In this document: piece by piece, positions 5,527 to 12,204 of the stretch
How positions within the stretch are numbered: position 1 is the first letter of the stretch
How the letters are laid out: each line of letters opens with the position of its first letter
DNA from: Spirochaetaceae bacterium
GTDB lineage: Bacteria; Spirochaetota; Spirochaetia; DSM-2461
Length of the DNA: 12,204 nucleotides
Direction: 5' to 3'
Assembly: GCA_016342385.1 (NCBI GenBank)
Contig: JAEINM010000077.1
Location: 1-12,204 of the forward strand
Notes under the pieces: generated by a model
Databases searched by the model: none
Told to the model about the DNA's origin: nothing
The model's input: only the letters and a program-made list of their open reading frames with translations
Translations under genes and position numbers: made by a program

Positions 5527-6699
5527 TCAATTCCTGATTAAAATATAATTTGAATCATTTTTATCTATATCCATTAGAGACAAATCAAATGGATAATCGA
5601 CAGAGTCAAAAAGGACGATTCTTCTGCTTCTGAATATATAGGTATTCTCAAGAAGAGTCATTATCTTTCCATAGCTCTTATTATCGACTCCTATCCTCGA
5701 AACATCATAGGGATTGACCTTTCCCGAAGAGATGGGATAAGAAAAAAAACCATCATAATCAAAGGCTCCGGCCAGCTCAATTCCCTTATATCGGAACTCC
5801 TTTACCGTATTTTCCCTTTCTGCCGTAATATCTCCTATTCCAAAAGGAAATGCCAGAGTACTGATATCACTCACCTTAATTCCATACGATTCCATAATAT
5901 CATAAAATCCTTTAACCTCTTCTATAAACTCGGATTCCTGGAGTTCTTCTGTATAGAGATGATTGGCCGTATGATTGCCGATGTAATAGTTCTTCTCTAG
6001 ATAATTCAGTTTTGATAATAGGGCAAACATGGATGTATAGGGGGGGCCCGGGTTCCCTCCCCCCCCGGTCTGCCTGAAAGGGATGGCGTCAAAAGTAATG
6101 TAAAAAGTAAAATTTCCCCGCCCCTCTTCTCTGGGCAGATGTTTATTTAAAAAATAGACCATAGAATTATGGGAAATAATATATTGTCCATGATCCATAA
6201 TAAAATTCCCTGTTTTCACATCATTTTCTGTTTTATAATAAAAGACACCGGTTGAACCATCGTCAGAACCCATAACAATAAGCTTTTTCCCATTTACGGC
6301 ATGGGTATAATCTTCTGAAAAATATTGTTTATCGCTGATAACATGAAACCCATTTACTTGAAGGTAAATCAGTAGATCCTCAAATCGCTCTTTAGTCAAT
6401 TCGAACTCATTGTTCACACCGAGCTTATGAAAAGATAGAACAGGAATATAACCCTGTCCTTCTTTTGATGCAATATATTGTATGGAACCCTCTGTCCTTA
6501 TTTTTACCGCTCCCAGTCCAAGAGAGCGGGCAAGAGATAAACCGGGCTCCTGCGTATCATTAACTGTTAAAACCCATTCTCCGGCGCGGGGATTACCATG
6601 TGAATCAAAATACAGAGAAAAAACATCATCACCAAAGAAGGGGGAAAATGAAAAAATCACTATAAAAAACAATATATATCTCAGAACACTACCTCTCAA
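5527..6699 (-). CDS. Secreted polysaccharide deacetylase-like protein (NodB/CE4 fold)
   Basis: CE4 enzymes remove acetyl groups from cell-wall or capsular sugars using a metal held by Asp-His-His. In this 390-aa protein a signal peptide covers about residues 6-23, so it acts outside the cytoplasm. NodB-like motifs are PVLSFHKLG (86-94), a motif 1 form GSDDGS (144-149, D146/D147), motif 2 GNHTANH (241-247, H243/H247) and motif 3 FPFG (284-287). The 145-240 stretch is longer than usual and includes a GGGG run at 212-215 encoded by eight consecutive G's. Residues 330-390 are unassigned. The start is unclear: the frame's first start codon is TTG at 6699 without a ribosome-binding site, while AGAGG lies 7 nt before an in-frame CTG at 6684, which would give MRYILFFIV and a tidier signal peptide. 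Substrate unknown; ispH follows after one base. Confidence 0.82.
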   Translation of the reverse strand: MRGSVLRYILFFIVIFSFSPFFGDDVFSLYFDSHGNPRAGEWVLTVNDTQEPGLSLARSLGLGAVKIRTEGSIQYIASKEGQGYIPVLSFHKLGVNNEFELTKERFEDLLIYLQVNGFHVISDKQYFSEDYTHAVNGKKLIVMGSDDGSTGVFYYKTENDVKTGNFIMDHGQYIISHNSMVYFLNKHLPREEGRGNFTFYITFDAIPFRQTGGGGNPGPPYTSMFALLSKLNYLEKNYYIGNHTANHLYTEELQESEFIEEVKGFYDIMESYGIKVSDISTLAFPFGIGDITAERENTVKEFRYKGIELAGAFDYDGFFSYPISSGKVNPYDVSRIGVDNKSYGKIMTLLENTYIFRSRRIVLFDSVDYPFDLSLMDIDKNDSNYILIRN

Positions 6700-6701
6700 G
6701 T

Positions 6702-6734
6702 AAAAAAAAAGACCGGTAATATTACCGGTCTTTT
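6702..6734 (-). terminator. Rho-independent terminator of the sec operon
   Basis: A perfect 20-bp palindrome (GACCGGTAAT/ATTACCGGTC, 6711-6730) is followed on the minus strand by nine T's (6710-6702) and preceded by AAAA, so the stem extends further. It begins about 20 bp after the secF stop. The stem with U9 is a textbook intrinsic terminator. Confidence 0.92.
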
Positions 6735-6764
6735 ATTATACATTAATATTTCAGGCTTTGTTAA
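6735..6764 (-). promoter_or_regulatory. Promoter of the deacetylase-ispH-omptin operon, overlapping the secF end
   Basis: TTAACA (6759-6764, 5 of 6 to consensus) lies 18 bp upstream of a perfect TATAAT (6735-6740). The -35 is inside the last secF codons. The predicted start near 6728 falls within the terminator palindrome, so initiation here would yield only the second half of the hairpin and avoid termination. This gives the downstream operon its own promoter despite the tight spacing. Confidence 0.7.
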
Positions 6765-7713
6765 AATTGATAACTTTGCCTTCATCTTTATTTTTTGACG
6801 TTACTGATTTTTTCGAATATTTTGCCCCTATATTATGCCAGCCCAGAAGGATGGATGAAGCAATAAATACAGAAGAGTATGTACCGACTATAACTCCGAC
6901 AATAAGATTAAGGGCAAAGATTTTAATAGAACCTGTTGCCAGTAAAAAGATTGCCGTAACAGCGATCAATGTAGTAACAGAAGTAATAACGGTTCTGCTT
7001 AAAGACTGCGTTACAGAAATATTGATTGTTTCCTCAAAGGATTTGCCTTTCACAAGCTTCGTATTTTCTCTGATTCTGTCAAAAATAACAATTGTATCAT
7101 TCAGAGAGTAACCAATAATGGTCAACACCGCAGCAATTGTCGCTGTTGAAAACTCTAGCTGCAAAACACCAATGAATCCCAGCAGAAAGAGAACATCGTG
7201 GAAGATAGCCGCAATAGCTGAAAAAGCATAATTCAGTTTGAATCTGATCCAGATGTATACAAGTATCAGAGCCAGAGCAAACACTGTAAGGAATATAGTC
7301 TGGGAAGTCAGACTTCCGGCAAATCGGGGACCGACAAAATCGGTGGACTGAATTTCAACAGAACCATCTCCAAAAGCTGATTTCAGTTTATTGAGAATAT
7401 CATCTTTTACGACTCTCTGAAAATTAGCTACCGTTTCATCGACTCCGACTCTCACCATAAAATCGTGATTTTCCACATCTCCAATGGACTGAACCTGAAT
7501 GGAATCAATCCCGTTCAGAGCTTCTTTTACATCACTTTCAGAAATATCTGAAGAGGACGTAATATGGATCCTCTGGTTTAAACCGGCTTTGAAATCTATA
7601 CCGAAATTAAAACCACCCTGCAAAAATGTACCTGTCCAGAAAGCGATGATAAGTACAGCAGAAAGGGCAAGCATTACGAATCTCAATTTGGTAAAATTAA
7701 TAGTTTTTTCCAT
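6751..7713 (-). CDS. secF: Protein translocase subunit SecF
   Basis: SecF pairs with SecD in the inner membrane and uses the proton-motive force to pull secreted proteins through SecYEG. The 320-aa protein has TM1 at about 11-30, the family motif at 36-44 (NFGIDFKAG), a periplasmic domain to about 125, FVGPRFAGSL (126-135), and five further TMs from about 137 to 292, including GYSLNDTIVIFDRIREN (201-217) in TM4 and its loop. The usual GIDFTGG is here GIDFKAG; the two altered residues probably do not abolish function. A lysine-rich tail follows. Its ATG overlaps the secD stop as TAATG, a sign of coupled translation and a fixed subunit ratio. It is the last gene before the 6702-6734 terminator. 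Confidence 0.97.
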   Translation of the reverse strand: MEKTINFTKLRFVMLALSAVLIIAFWTGTFLQGGFNFGIDFKAGLNQRIHITSSSDISESDVKEALNGIDSIQVQSIGDVENHDFMVRVGVDETVANFQRVVKDDILNKLKSAFGDGSVEIQSTDFVGPRFAGSLTSQTIFLTVFALALILVYIWIRFKLNYAFSAIAAIFHDVLFLLGFIGVLQLEFSTATIAAVLTIIGYSLNDTIVIFDRIRENTKLVKGKSFEETINISVTQSLSRTVITSVTTLIAVTAIFLLATGSIKIFALNLIVGVIVGTYSSVFIASSILLGWHNIGAKYSKKSVTSKNKDEGKVINFNKA

Positions 7714-9440
7714 TATTTAAGCCCCCATCCTATACTTATTTTTTCTTTTTTCAGAACATCTGTTCCAAAGCTGAAAATTGCTTTGGAAACAAATATTGCC
7801 GTAAAGAGCGAGCATACTATACCAACGGCCAGAGTCACAGCAAAACCGGCAATCGGTCCTTTTCCTAACTGGGAAAGGAATATAGCTGCGATCAGTGTCG
7901 TAATATTGGCATCCATGACTGTCCAGAAGGCTTTTTTGAATCCCGCTTCAACGGCGGCAGCACGGCTTTTGCCGGTTCTCAACTCTTCTCTTATTCTTTC
8001 AAAAATAATAACATTGGCATCGACAGCCATACCCACATTGAGGATAAGTCCGGCTATACTAGTCATGGTCAGTGTCATTTTGAAAGATGACAGGATTGCC
8101 ATAATAAAAACAAGGTTGAGCATAAGAGCAACCGTTGCTACAACCCCGGCACCTTTGTAGTAAATAATCATAAAAATAATAACGGCGATAAATCCATAGA
8201 TCATAGCCCAGATACCTGTTCTTATAGCATCACTACCAAGAGAAGCTCCTACAGCCTGTTCATTTATGACATTGAGGTTTATAGGCAGAGCAGCCGTTTT
8301 CAAAACGACCGAAAGAGTTTGTGCCTCGTCATTATCAAAACCGGTCATTCTTACTGAATTCCTAATCCCTTCAGAGATGTTTGGTGCACCCTCTTTAATC
8401 TTATTATCCATAACTATGGCGAGTCTTTTCCCGACATTAGAGTTGGTCAGATCATAAAAGATCTCTCCACCTTCACTATCCATCTCGAAAATGACTTCCG
8501 GTTGATTGGTAATAGAATCTCTTCTAACAAGTGCAGATTTAATATGAGTTCCGTCCAGACCGGCCTCTTTTTCAACAGCCAGATAACTGATCAGTTCATC
8601 AACTCCATAACGATCTTTTTTGTAAACACCCATAACAGTAACATCTTCGGGTAACAGGGTATTATCGGCAGGTCTGCCGTTTTCAAAGATTTCACCGGGA
8701 TTATCCCTCAAGATATCCCTTACTGTATTAGAGGCATCATCATTGACAATATGGAATTTGAGAGTCCCTTTTCCATGAAGAAAAGAATTGACAGTTTCCT
8801 GATCAACTTCACCGGGGACTTCAATCAGAATCTGATTATTAGCCTGTTTCCTGATTGAAGGCTCTGTAACTCCGAACTTATCAATTCGACTGGTAAGAGT
8901 CGTCATAGCAAGAGCAATGGCTTCATCTCTTTCATCGTCAGTAGGCTCATGACCGAGGCGTTCCGCAAGGTTGACTTCATCAGCTTCAATTGTGACGCTT
9001 AACCCTCCGGAAATGTCCAGTCCCAGCTGAAGGATTTTGTTCTTCATCTCTTTCAGACCCATGATATCTTCACGGTAATAGTCTTCCAATACTGAAAAAA
9101 CCTCATTTGCTGATGAGAATCCCTCCAGAACAGACCTTATTGTCCACAGTTCCGGCGTATCTCTTTTTTCCAGTTTATAATTCTTCTTAGCGGCACTTAC
9201 GAGAAAGTCGTAAGATTCAGCAATCTGATCATCGGGATTAGAAAGTACAAGATCCTTTAAATCCTCCAGATCTGCAGCAGCCTGTTTTTTTGAATATTCC
9301 CGAATTTGTTCTTTTGAACTGTTTGCTAAAGTCTGTCTGTCTTCAGGGGTAAAAAAATACCACTTGATTGTTGGTGACAGAAAAATTCCAGCCAGTCCGA
9401 TAAACAAAAGAATCACCAGAAATCTAAATCTAATGTTCAT
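7713..9440 (-). CDS. secD: Protein translocase subunit SecD
   Basis: SecD is the larger partner of SecF in the proton-driven export motor. The 575-aa protein has TM1 at about 6-27, a large periplasmic P1 region to about 405, and five C-terminal TMs. The family motif GLDISGG is at 140-146, IEVPGEVD at 206-213, and the TM4 region carries AGLILNVGMAVDANVIIF (463-480), followed by ERIREELRTGKS. That segment holds the conserved Asp (D474) associated with proton use. Residues 30-135 are acidic and charged, and not clearly homologous to a named domain. The ATG at 9440 has GGAG (9448-9451) 7 nt upstream, so the start is secure. It follows yajC by 23 bp and overlaps secF by one base, as in the classical yajC-secD-secF cluster. 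Confidence 0.97.
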   Translation of the reverse strand: MNIRFRFLVILLFIGLAGIFLSPTIKWYFFTPEDRQTLANSSKEQIREYSKKQAAADLEDLKDLVLSNPDDQIAESYDFLVSAAKKNYKLEKRDTPELWTIRSVLEGFSSANEVFSVLEDYYREDIMGLKEMKNKILQLGLDISGGLSVTIEADEVNLAERLGHEPTDDERDEAIALAMTTLTSRIDKFGVTEPSIRKQANNQILIEVPGEVDQETVNSFLHGKGTLKFHIVNDDASNTVRDILRDNPGEIFENGRPADNTLLPEDVTVMGVYKKDRYGVDELISYLAVEKEAGLDGTHIKSALVRRDSITNQPEVIFEMDSEGGEIFYDLTNSNVGKRLAIVMDNKIKEGAPNISEGIRNSVRMTGFDNDEAQTLSVVLKTAALPINLNVINEQAVGASLGSDAIRTGIWAMIYGFIAVIIFMIIYYKGAGVVATVALMLNLVFIMAILSSFKMTLTMTSIAGLILNVGMAVDANVIIFERIREELRTGKSRAAAVEAGFKKAFWTVMDANITTLIAAIFLSQLGKGPIAGFAVTLAVGIVCSLFTAIFVSKAIFSFGTDVLKKEKISIGWGLK

Positions 9441-9463
9441 TATATGTCTCCAGATCGTTTATT

Positions 9464-9832
9464 TTATTTTTTCTTAGATTTTTTATCAGTTTCTTCACTG
9501 ATTTCCGCCACTTTCTGATTTTGTTTGGCTTTTACAACTTCAGAAAGAGCCGATTTATTAAAATCGATTTTAACATCGTTATATACACGAATGGAAACAA
9601 TGTTGTCTTTTACAGATTCAACAGTCCCTCTAAGACCGCCGATTGTTGTTACTTTATCACCTTTCTCAACAGATTCGATCATTGCTTTTGTCTCTTTCTG
9701 TTTTTTGTTCTGAGGTCTGATAATCAGAAAATAGAAGATTCCGATTACAAGCGCAAATGTAATAATTGGTGTTGACATCCCGGCGATGCCTCCCGTAGCC
9801 TGAATTAATGGCAGGTTTAATAATAAATTCAT
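9464..9832 (-). CDS. yajC: Preprotein translocase accessory protein YajC
   Basis: YajC is a small inner-membrane protein associated with SecDF in the holotranslocon. The 122-aa protein has one TM helix (about 22-39), then the hallmark IIRPQNKKQKE (37-47), and a cytoplasmic SH3-like beta domain with GDKVTTIGGLRGTV (58-71). The tail from about 100 is Lys/Glu-rich, ending KKSKKK. A GGGGA ribosome-binding site lies 7 nt before the ATG. Position directly before secD matches the conserved order. The 59 bp upstream, to the 97-aa gene, show no terminator or promoter, so the four genes are probably one transcript. Confidence 0.95.
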   Translation of the reverse strand: MNLLLNLPLIQATGGIAGMSTPIITFALVIGIFYFLIIRPQNKKQKETKAMIESVEKGDKVTTIGGLRGTVESVKDNIVSIRVYNDVKIDFNKSALSEVVKAKQNQKVAEISEETDKKSKKK

Positions 9833-9891
9833 AATTTATCCCCGTGAAATTGATTTATGATATAACTTGAAATAATACAAATGAGAAAAAC

Positions 9892-10185
9892 TTACACTTT
9901 AGCCGTTCTGGTAATCTCATCAGGAACAGAAAAAACTCCAAAAAGAAGCTTCAACTGATCAATAGATTCATACCGGGAACCGCTTTTTTCATTATACAGC
10001 TTGAGTATATATGACATGGATTCTTTATCATCATCATATATAGCATCACAGAATGCTGATTTGAACAGACCCTTATCGGCCAGCTCACGAGAAGTTAACG
10101 AGGAATTTGACTTCAAAGCCCTCTTGTCAACTATGGCAGAATCCCCATGATATCCAATTATAAAATTAAAAACTTTTTTCTTCAT
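9892..10185 (-). CDS. Hypothetical protein, 97 aa, first gene of the sec operon
   Basis: I do not recognise this protein. It is small, soluble and mixed in charge, with a basic N-terminus (MKKKVFNF), an acidic patch (YDDDKES, 50-56) and predicted helices at about 34-49 and 54-65. There is no signal peptide and only one cysteine. AAGG lies about 8 nt before the ATG, so the start is well supported. It heads the transcript containing yajC, secD and secF, which hints at a link with export or membrane-protein biogenesis, but that is position only. It may be a lineage-specific protein. Confidence 0.72.
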   Translation of the reverse strand: MKKKVFNFIIGYHGDSAIVDKRALKSNSSLTSRELADKGLFKSAFCDAIYDDDKESMSYILKLYNEKSGSRYESIDQLKLLFGVFSVPDEITRTAKV

Positions 10186-10324
10186 AGCAGTACCTTATCA
10201 AGTTCAAATGATTTTATCAGCATAGTTTAAAAAAGTACACTGAAAAAAAAGACTGAATTCACAAAAATCCCCGGAAAATGCCTCTTAAGCTCAGTGAACC
10301 GAATACCGGAAGATTTATGTTCGT
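10186..10324. other. Intergenic region between groL terminator and the sec operon
   Basis: About 140 bp with no coding frame on the minus strand. The minus strand has a run of eight T's at 10243-10250 and the candidate promoter listed separately. A plus-strand frame beginning at 10278 crosses the groL terminator and is a shadow of groL. Confidence 0.5.
10219..10246 (-). promoter_or_regulatory. Candidate promoter of the sec operon
   Basis: TTTTCA (10241-10246), 16 bp, TATGCT (10219-10224), each 4 of 6 to consensus. A nearby TAAAAT (10211-10216) is an alternative -10 with a poorer -35. A promoter must lie here because groL ends in a terminator, but the exact boxes are uncertain. Confidence 0.35.
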
Positions 10325-10366
10325 AAAAAAATGGACTGCCCTGCAAGTATTCTTACAAGGCAGTCC
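10325..10366 (-). terminator. Rho-independent terminator of groL
   Basis: A 15-bp stem (10333-10347 with 10352-10366, two G-U pairs in RNA, AAUA loop) is followed on the minus strand by A and seven T's (10331-10325). It begins 26 bp after the groL stop, ending the groL transcript before the sec operon. Confidence 0.93.
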
Positions 10367-10391
10367 CATATATAGCTTCATCAGCAGGAAA

Positions 10392-12038
10392 TTACATCAT
10401 TCCGCCCATTCCGCCCATTCCTCCGCCACCCATTGGAGGTGCACCCGCAGAGGCTTCTTCAGGAAGATCAGTTATAGCACACTCAGTGGTGAGAAGAAGA
10501 CCGGCAATTGATGCGGCATTCTGCAGAGCACTTCGTGTCACTTTAGCAGGATCGATAATTCCCGCTTTAATCAAATCTGTCCATTCCATTTTATTAGCAT
10601 CGAATCCGATACCTTTCTTTTCGCTTTTCGCTTTGTCGGCTATAATGGCTCCATCAACACCGGCATTATCAGCAATCTGTCTAATCGGTTCTTCAAGGGA
10701 TCTTTTTACAATTTTGAAACCGACTTTTTCATCTTCAGGTAGATCTGCTACATTGAATTTATCAATACTATTGGCAACCTGAACCAGAGTCAGACCACCA
10801 CCGGGAACGATACCCTCTTCAATAGCCGCTCTAGTAGCTGAAAGAGCATCTTCAACTCTGTGTTTTTTTTCTTTCAGTTCTACTTCTGTCGCCGCACCGA
10901 CATTGATAACAGCAACACCACCAGCTAGTTTAGCCAGTCTTTCCTGAAGCTTTTCTCTGTCATAATCAGAAGTTGTATCTTCAATTTGAGTCTTAATCTG
11001 AGCAATTCTCTCTTTGATATCCTGCTCTTTTCCCTCACCGTTGATTATTGTAGTATTTTCTTTTTCCACTTTAATCATTTTAGCCATTCCGAGATCTTCA
11101 ATTTCAGTGCTTTCCAGCTTCAGACCTATGTCTTCAGAAATAACTTTACCGCCAGTTAAAATAGCAATATCTTCGAGCATCGCTTTTCTTCTGTCACCAA
11201 AACCCGGAGCTTTTACAGCACAAACATTTAATGCTCCCCTGATTGTATTGACAACCAGTGTGGCCAATGCTTCACCTTCAACATCTTCTGCAATAATCAG
11301 AAGAGCTTTGCCTGACTGGGCAATTTTTTCCAGGATAGGAAGAAGATCTTTCATGTTTGAGATTTTTTTATCAAAAATCAGGATATAGGGATTTTCCATT
11401 ACAGAGATCATAGAATCTCTATTAGTCGCAAAGTAGGGAGACAGGAATCCTCTGTCAAACTGCATACCTTCAACAAAGTCTGTTGTTGTTTCAATCGTTT
11501 TTGATTCTTCTACAGTAATAACACCGTCTTTCCCGACTTTTTCCATAGCATGGGCAATTTCTTCACCAATTTCCATGTCATTATTTGCAGAGATAGCGGC
11601 TACCTGAGAGATTTCACCTTTATCGTTAATCTCTTGTGCCATTTTTTTAATTTCTTCCACTGCAAATTCTACAGCTTTATCAATCCCTCGTTTTATTCCC
11701 ATAGGGTTGATTCCCGCCGCGACGCTTTTCAGTCCCTCTTTAACAATAGAAAAAGCAAGGACTGTAGCTGTTGTTGTTCCGTCACCGGCAACATCGTTTG
11801 TTTTTGTAGCGACTTCTTTAAGAAGCTGAGCTCCCATATTTTCGAAGGGATCCTCTAATTCAATTTCTCTTGCAACAGAGACACCATCTTTCGTTACTGT
11901 GGGTGCTCCAAATTTTTTATCCAGAAGGACATTTCTTCCTTTTGGACCAAGAGTAACTTTCACTGCATCTGAAAGTTTTTCAATTCCGGAAAGAAGACTC
12001 TTTCTCGCGTCTTCATTAAACTGCAGCTGTTTAGCCAT
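10392..12038 (-). CDS. groL: Chaperonin GroEL (60 kDa)
   Basis: GroEL is the ATP-driven double-ring chaperonin of the cytoplasm that folds proteins with its GroES cap. The 548-aa protein matches the family length. It has the nucleotide-binding motifs LGPKGRNV (30-37) and AGDGTTTATV (84-93, with the catalytic D86), then EGMQFDRGFLSPYF in the apical domain, AEDVEGEALATLVVN, GFGDRRKAMLEDIA, the conserved ATEVELKEKKHRVEDALSA in the hinge region, EEGIVPGGG, and the Gly-Met-rich tail GGMGGMGGMM. The N-terminus resembles treponemal GroEL as I remember it. GGGGAGAG lies 8 nt before the ATG. It appears monocistronic: it has its own predicted promoter and terminator, and groES does not lie in the 166 bp upstream that are visible. 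Regulation may involve the inverted repeat at 12082-12104. Confidence 0.99.
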   Translation of the reverse strand: MAKQLQFNEDARKSLLSGIEKLSDAVKVTLGPKGRNVLLDKKFGAPTVTKDGVSVAREIELEDPFENMGAQLLKEVATKTNDVAGDGTTTATVLAFSIVKEGLKSVAAGINPMGIKRGIDKAVEFAVEEIKKMAQEINDKGEISQVAAISANNDMEIGEEIAHAMEKVGKDGVITVEESKTIETTTDFVEGMQFDRGFLSPYFATNRDSMISVMENPYILIFDKKISNMKDLLPILEKIAQSGKALLIIAEDVEGEALATLVVNTIRGALNVCAVKAPGFGDRRKAMLEDIAILTGGKVISEDIGLKLESTEIEDLGMAKMIKVEKENTTIINGEGKEQDIKERIAQIKTQIEDTTSDYDREKLQERLAKLAGGVAVINVGAATEVELKEKKHRVEDALSATRAAIEEGIVPGGGLTLVQVANSIDKFNVADLPEDEKVGFKIVKRSLEEPIRQIADNAGVDGAIIADKAKSEKKGIGFDANKMEWTDLIKAGIIDPAKVTRSALQNAASIAGLLLTTECAITDLPEEASAGAPPMGGGGMGGMGGMM

Positions 12039-12081
12039 AAATAATTCTCTCCCCTTTTTCAGGTATTAAAAATGAAAATTT

Positions 12082-12104
12082 ATCGGGTCAAAAAAATACC
12101 CGAT
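12082..12104. promoter_or_regulatory. CIRCE-like inverted repeat at the groL transcription start
   Basis: ATCGGGT and ACCCGAT form perfect 7-bp arms separated by 9 bp. The CIRCE operator bound by HrcA is TTAGCACTC-N9-GAGTGCTAA, with the same 9-bp spacer, and lies at or just after the start site of groE operons. Here the repeat spans about +1 to +20. The arms do not match CIRCE, so either a different heat-shock repressor or a simple 5' RNA hairpin is possible. Confidence 0.5.
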
Positions 12105-12108
12105 GTAA

Positions 12109-12137
12109 AAGATACTAATTCTTGAAAAGATCATCAA
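12109..12137 (-). promoter_or_regulatory. Predicted groL promoter
   Basis: TTGATG (12132-12137), 17 bp, TATCTT (12109-12114). Each box matches the consensus at four positions and the spacing is ideal. The predicted start, near 12102, is immediately at the inverted repeat. A perfect TATAAT at 12155-12160 is a second candidate -10 but has no good -35. Confidence 0.5.
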
Positions 12138-12155
12138 GTAATTTGATCAAAAAGA

Positions 12156-12204
12156 TTATAATTCTATTTCTCCTGCAAAAATTTCCACTATCTTACCATT
12201 TTTC
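12156..12204 (-). CDS. Possible 3' end of a gene upstream of groL
   Basis: In one minus-strand frame, 15 codons run from the right edge to a TAA at 12156-12158, reading KNGKIVEIFAGEIEL. The residue pattern looks coding, but 15 codons are too few for a firm call and no family can be named. If real, this gene would be followed by groL with its own promoter in the gap of about 117 bp. Confidence 0.3.
   Translation of the reverse strand, partial: KNGKIVEIFAGEIEL

Noticed and set aside
7783..8160. Plus-strand frame of 125 codons opposite secD
   Set aside because: It is the antisense of the conserved SecD membrane region, and its residues mirror codon bias of the real gene; no start signals.
9521..9775. 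Plus-strand frames opposite yajC
   Set aside because: Cysteine- and phenylalanine-rich composition with no ribosome-binding site; shadows of yajC.
11014..11388. Plus-strand frame of 124 codons opposite groL (also 10486-10782, 11550-11858)
   Set aside because: Antisense shadows of groL, a highly conserved gene.
12071..12124. Plus-strand 17-codon frame across the groL upstream region
   Set aside because: Too short, no ribosome-binding site, and it reads through the inverted repeat; chance.
1..12204. CRISPR arrays, tRNA, rRNA, insertion sequences, phage or toxin-antitoxin modules
   Set aside because: No repeated units, no cloverleaf-like segments outside the T-box, no transposase or integrase motifs were seen.

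Overview
The window reads as chromosomal DNA from a free-living spirochaete-like, double-membrane bacterium (AT-rich, Spirochaetaceae-like). This rests on the N-terminus and general character of GroEL, separate yajC-secD-secF genes, a signal-peptide beta-barrel protein ending in Phe, and a ThrRS that lacks its N-terminal TGS domain. The taxonomic call is inference from remembered family sequences; no search was run.

Layout. All genes but one lie on the minus strand, so transcription runs right to left. At the right edge, groL (10392-12038) has its own promoter, a CIRCE-like inverted repeat over the predicted transcription start, and a 15-bp stem terminator. Next is the protein-export operon: an unrecognised 97-aa protein (9892-10185), yajC, secD and secF, with secD and secF overlapping as TAATG. 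A perfect 20-bp palindrome plus U9 terminates it at 6702-6734. A consensus-like promoter (6735-6764) sits inside the secF 3' end and would start transcription within that terminator. It would serve an envelope/isoprenoid operon: a secreted NodB-type deacetylase-like protein (5527-6699), ispH (4677-5525) and an omptin-family outer-membrane protease (3666-4658) with the Asp-x-Asp and Asp-x-His catalytic pairs intact.

A small unknown gene on the plus strand (3341-3676) converges on the omptin gene with an 11-bp overlap, and diverges from thrS. thrS (1187-2938) is preceded by a complete T-box leader (about 2939-3260) with an ACC (Thr) specifier, AGUA and AG-bulge motifs, and an antiterminator with a 7-nt UGGUAAC bulge. 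Downstream of it lie three mutually exclusive hairpins, the last covering the thrS Shine-Dalgarno. The sequence therefore suggests a translational relay rather than plain termination. After thrS come a hairpin and an unknown 4-TM membrane protein (232-969). The left 231 bases carry no firm gene.

How the genes fit together: most of the window is housekeeping (folding by GroEL, export by SecDF-YajC, isoprenoid synthesis by IspH, tRNA-Thr charging). The accessory interest is in the omptin, the deacetylase with a poly-G tract, the T-box relay, and three small or membrane proteins of unknown function. I see no CRISPR, tRNA, rRNA, IS element or phage module. The strongest candidate for something undescribed is the T-box relay on thrS in this lineage.
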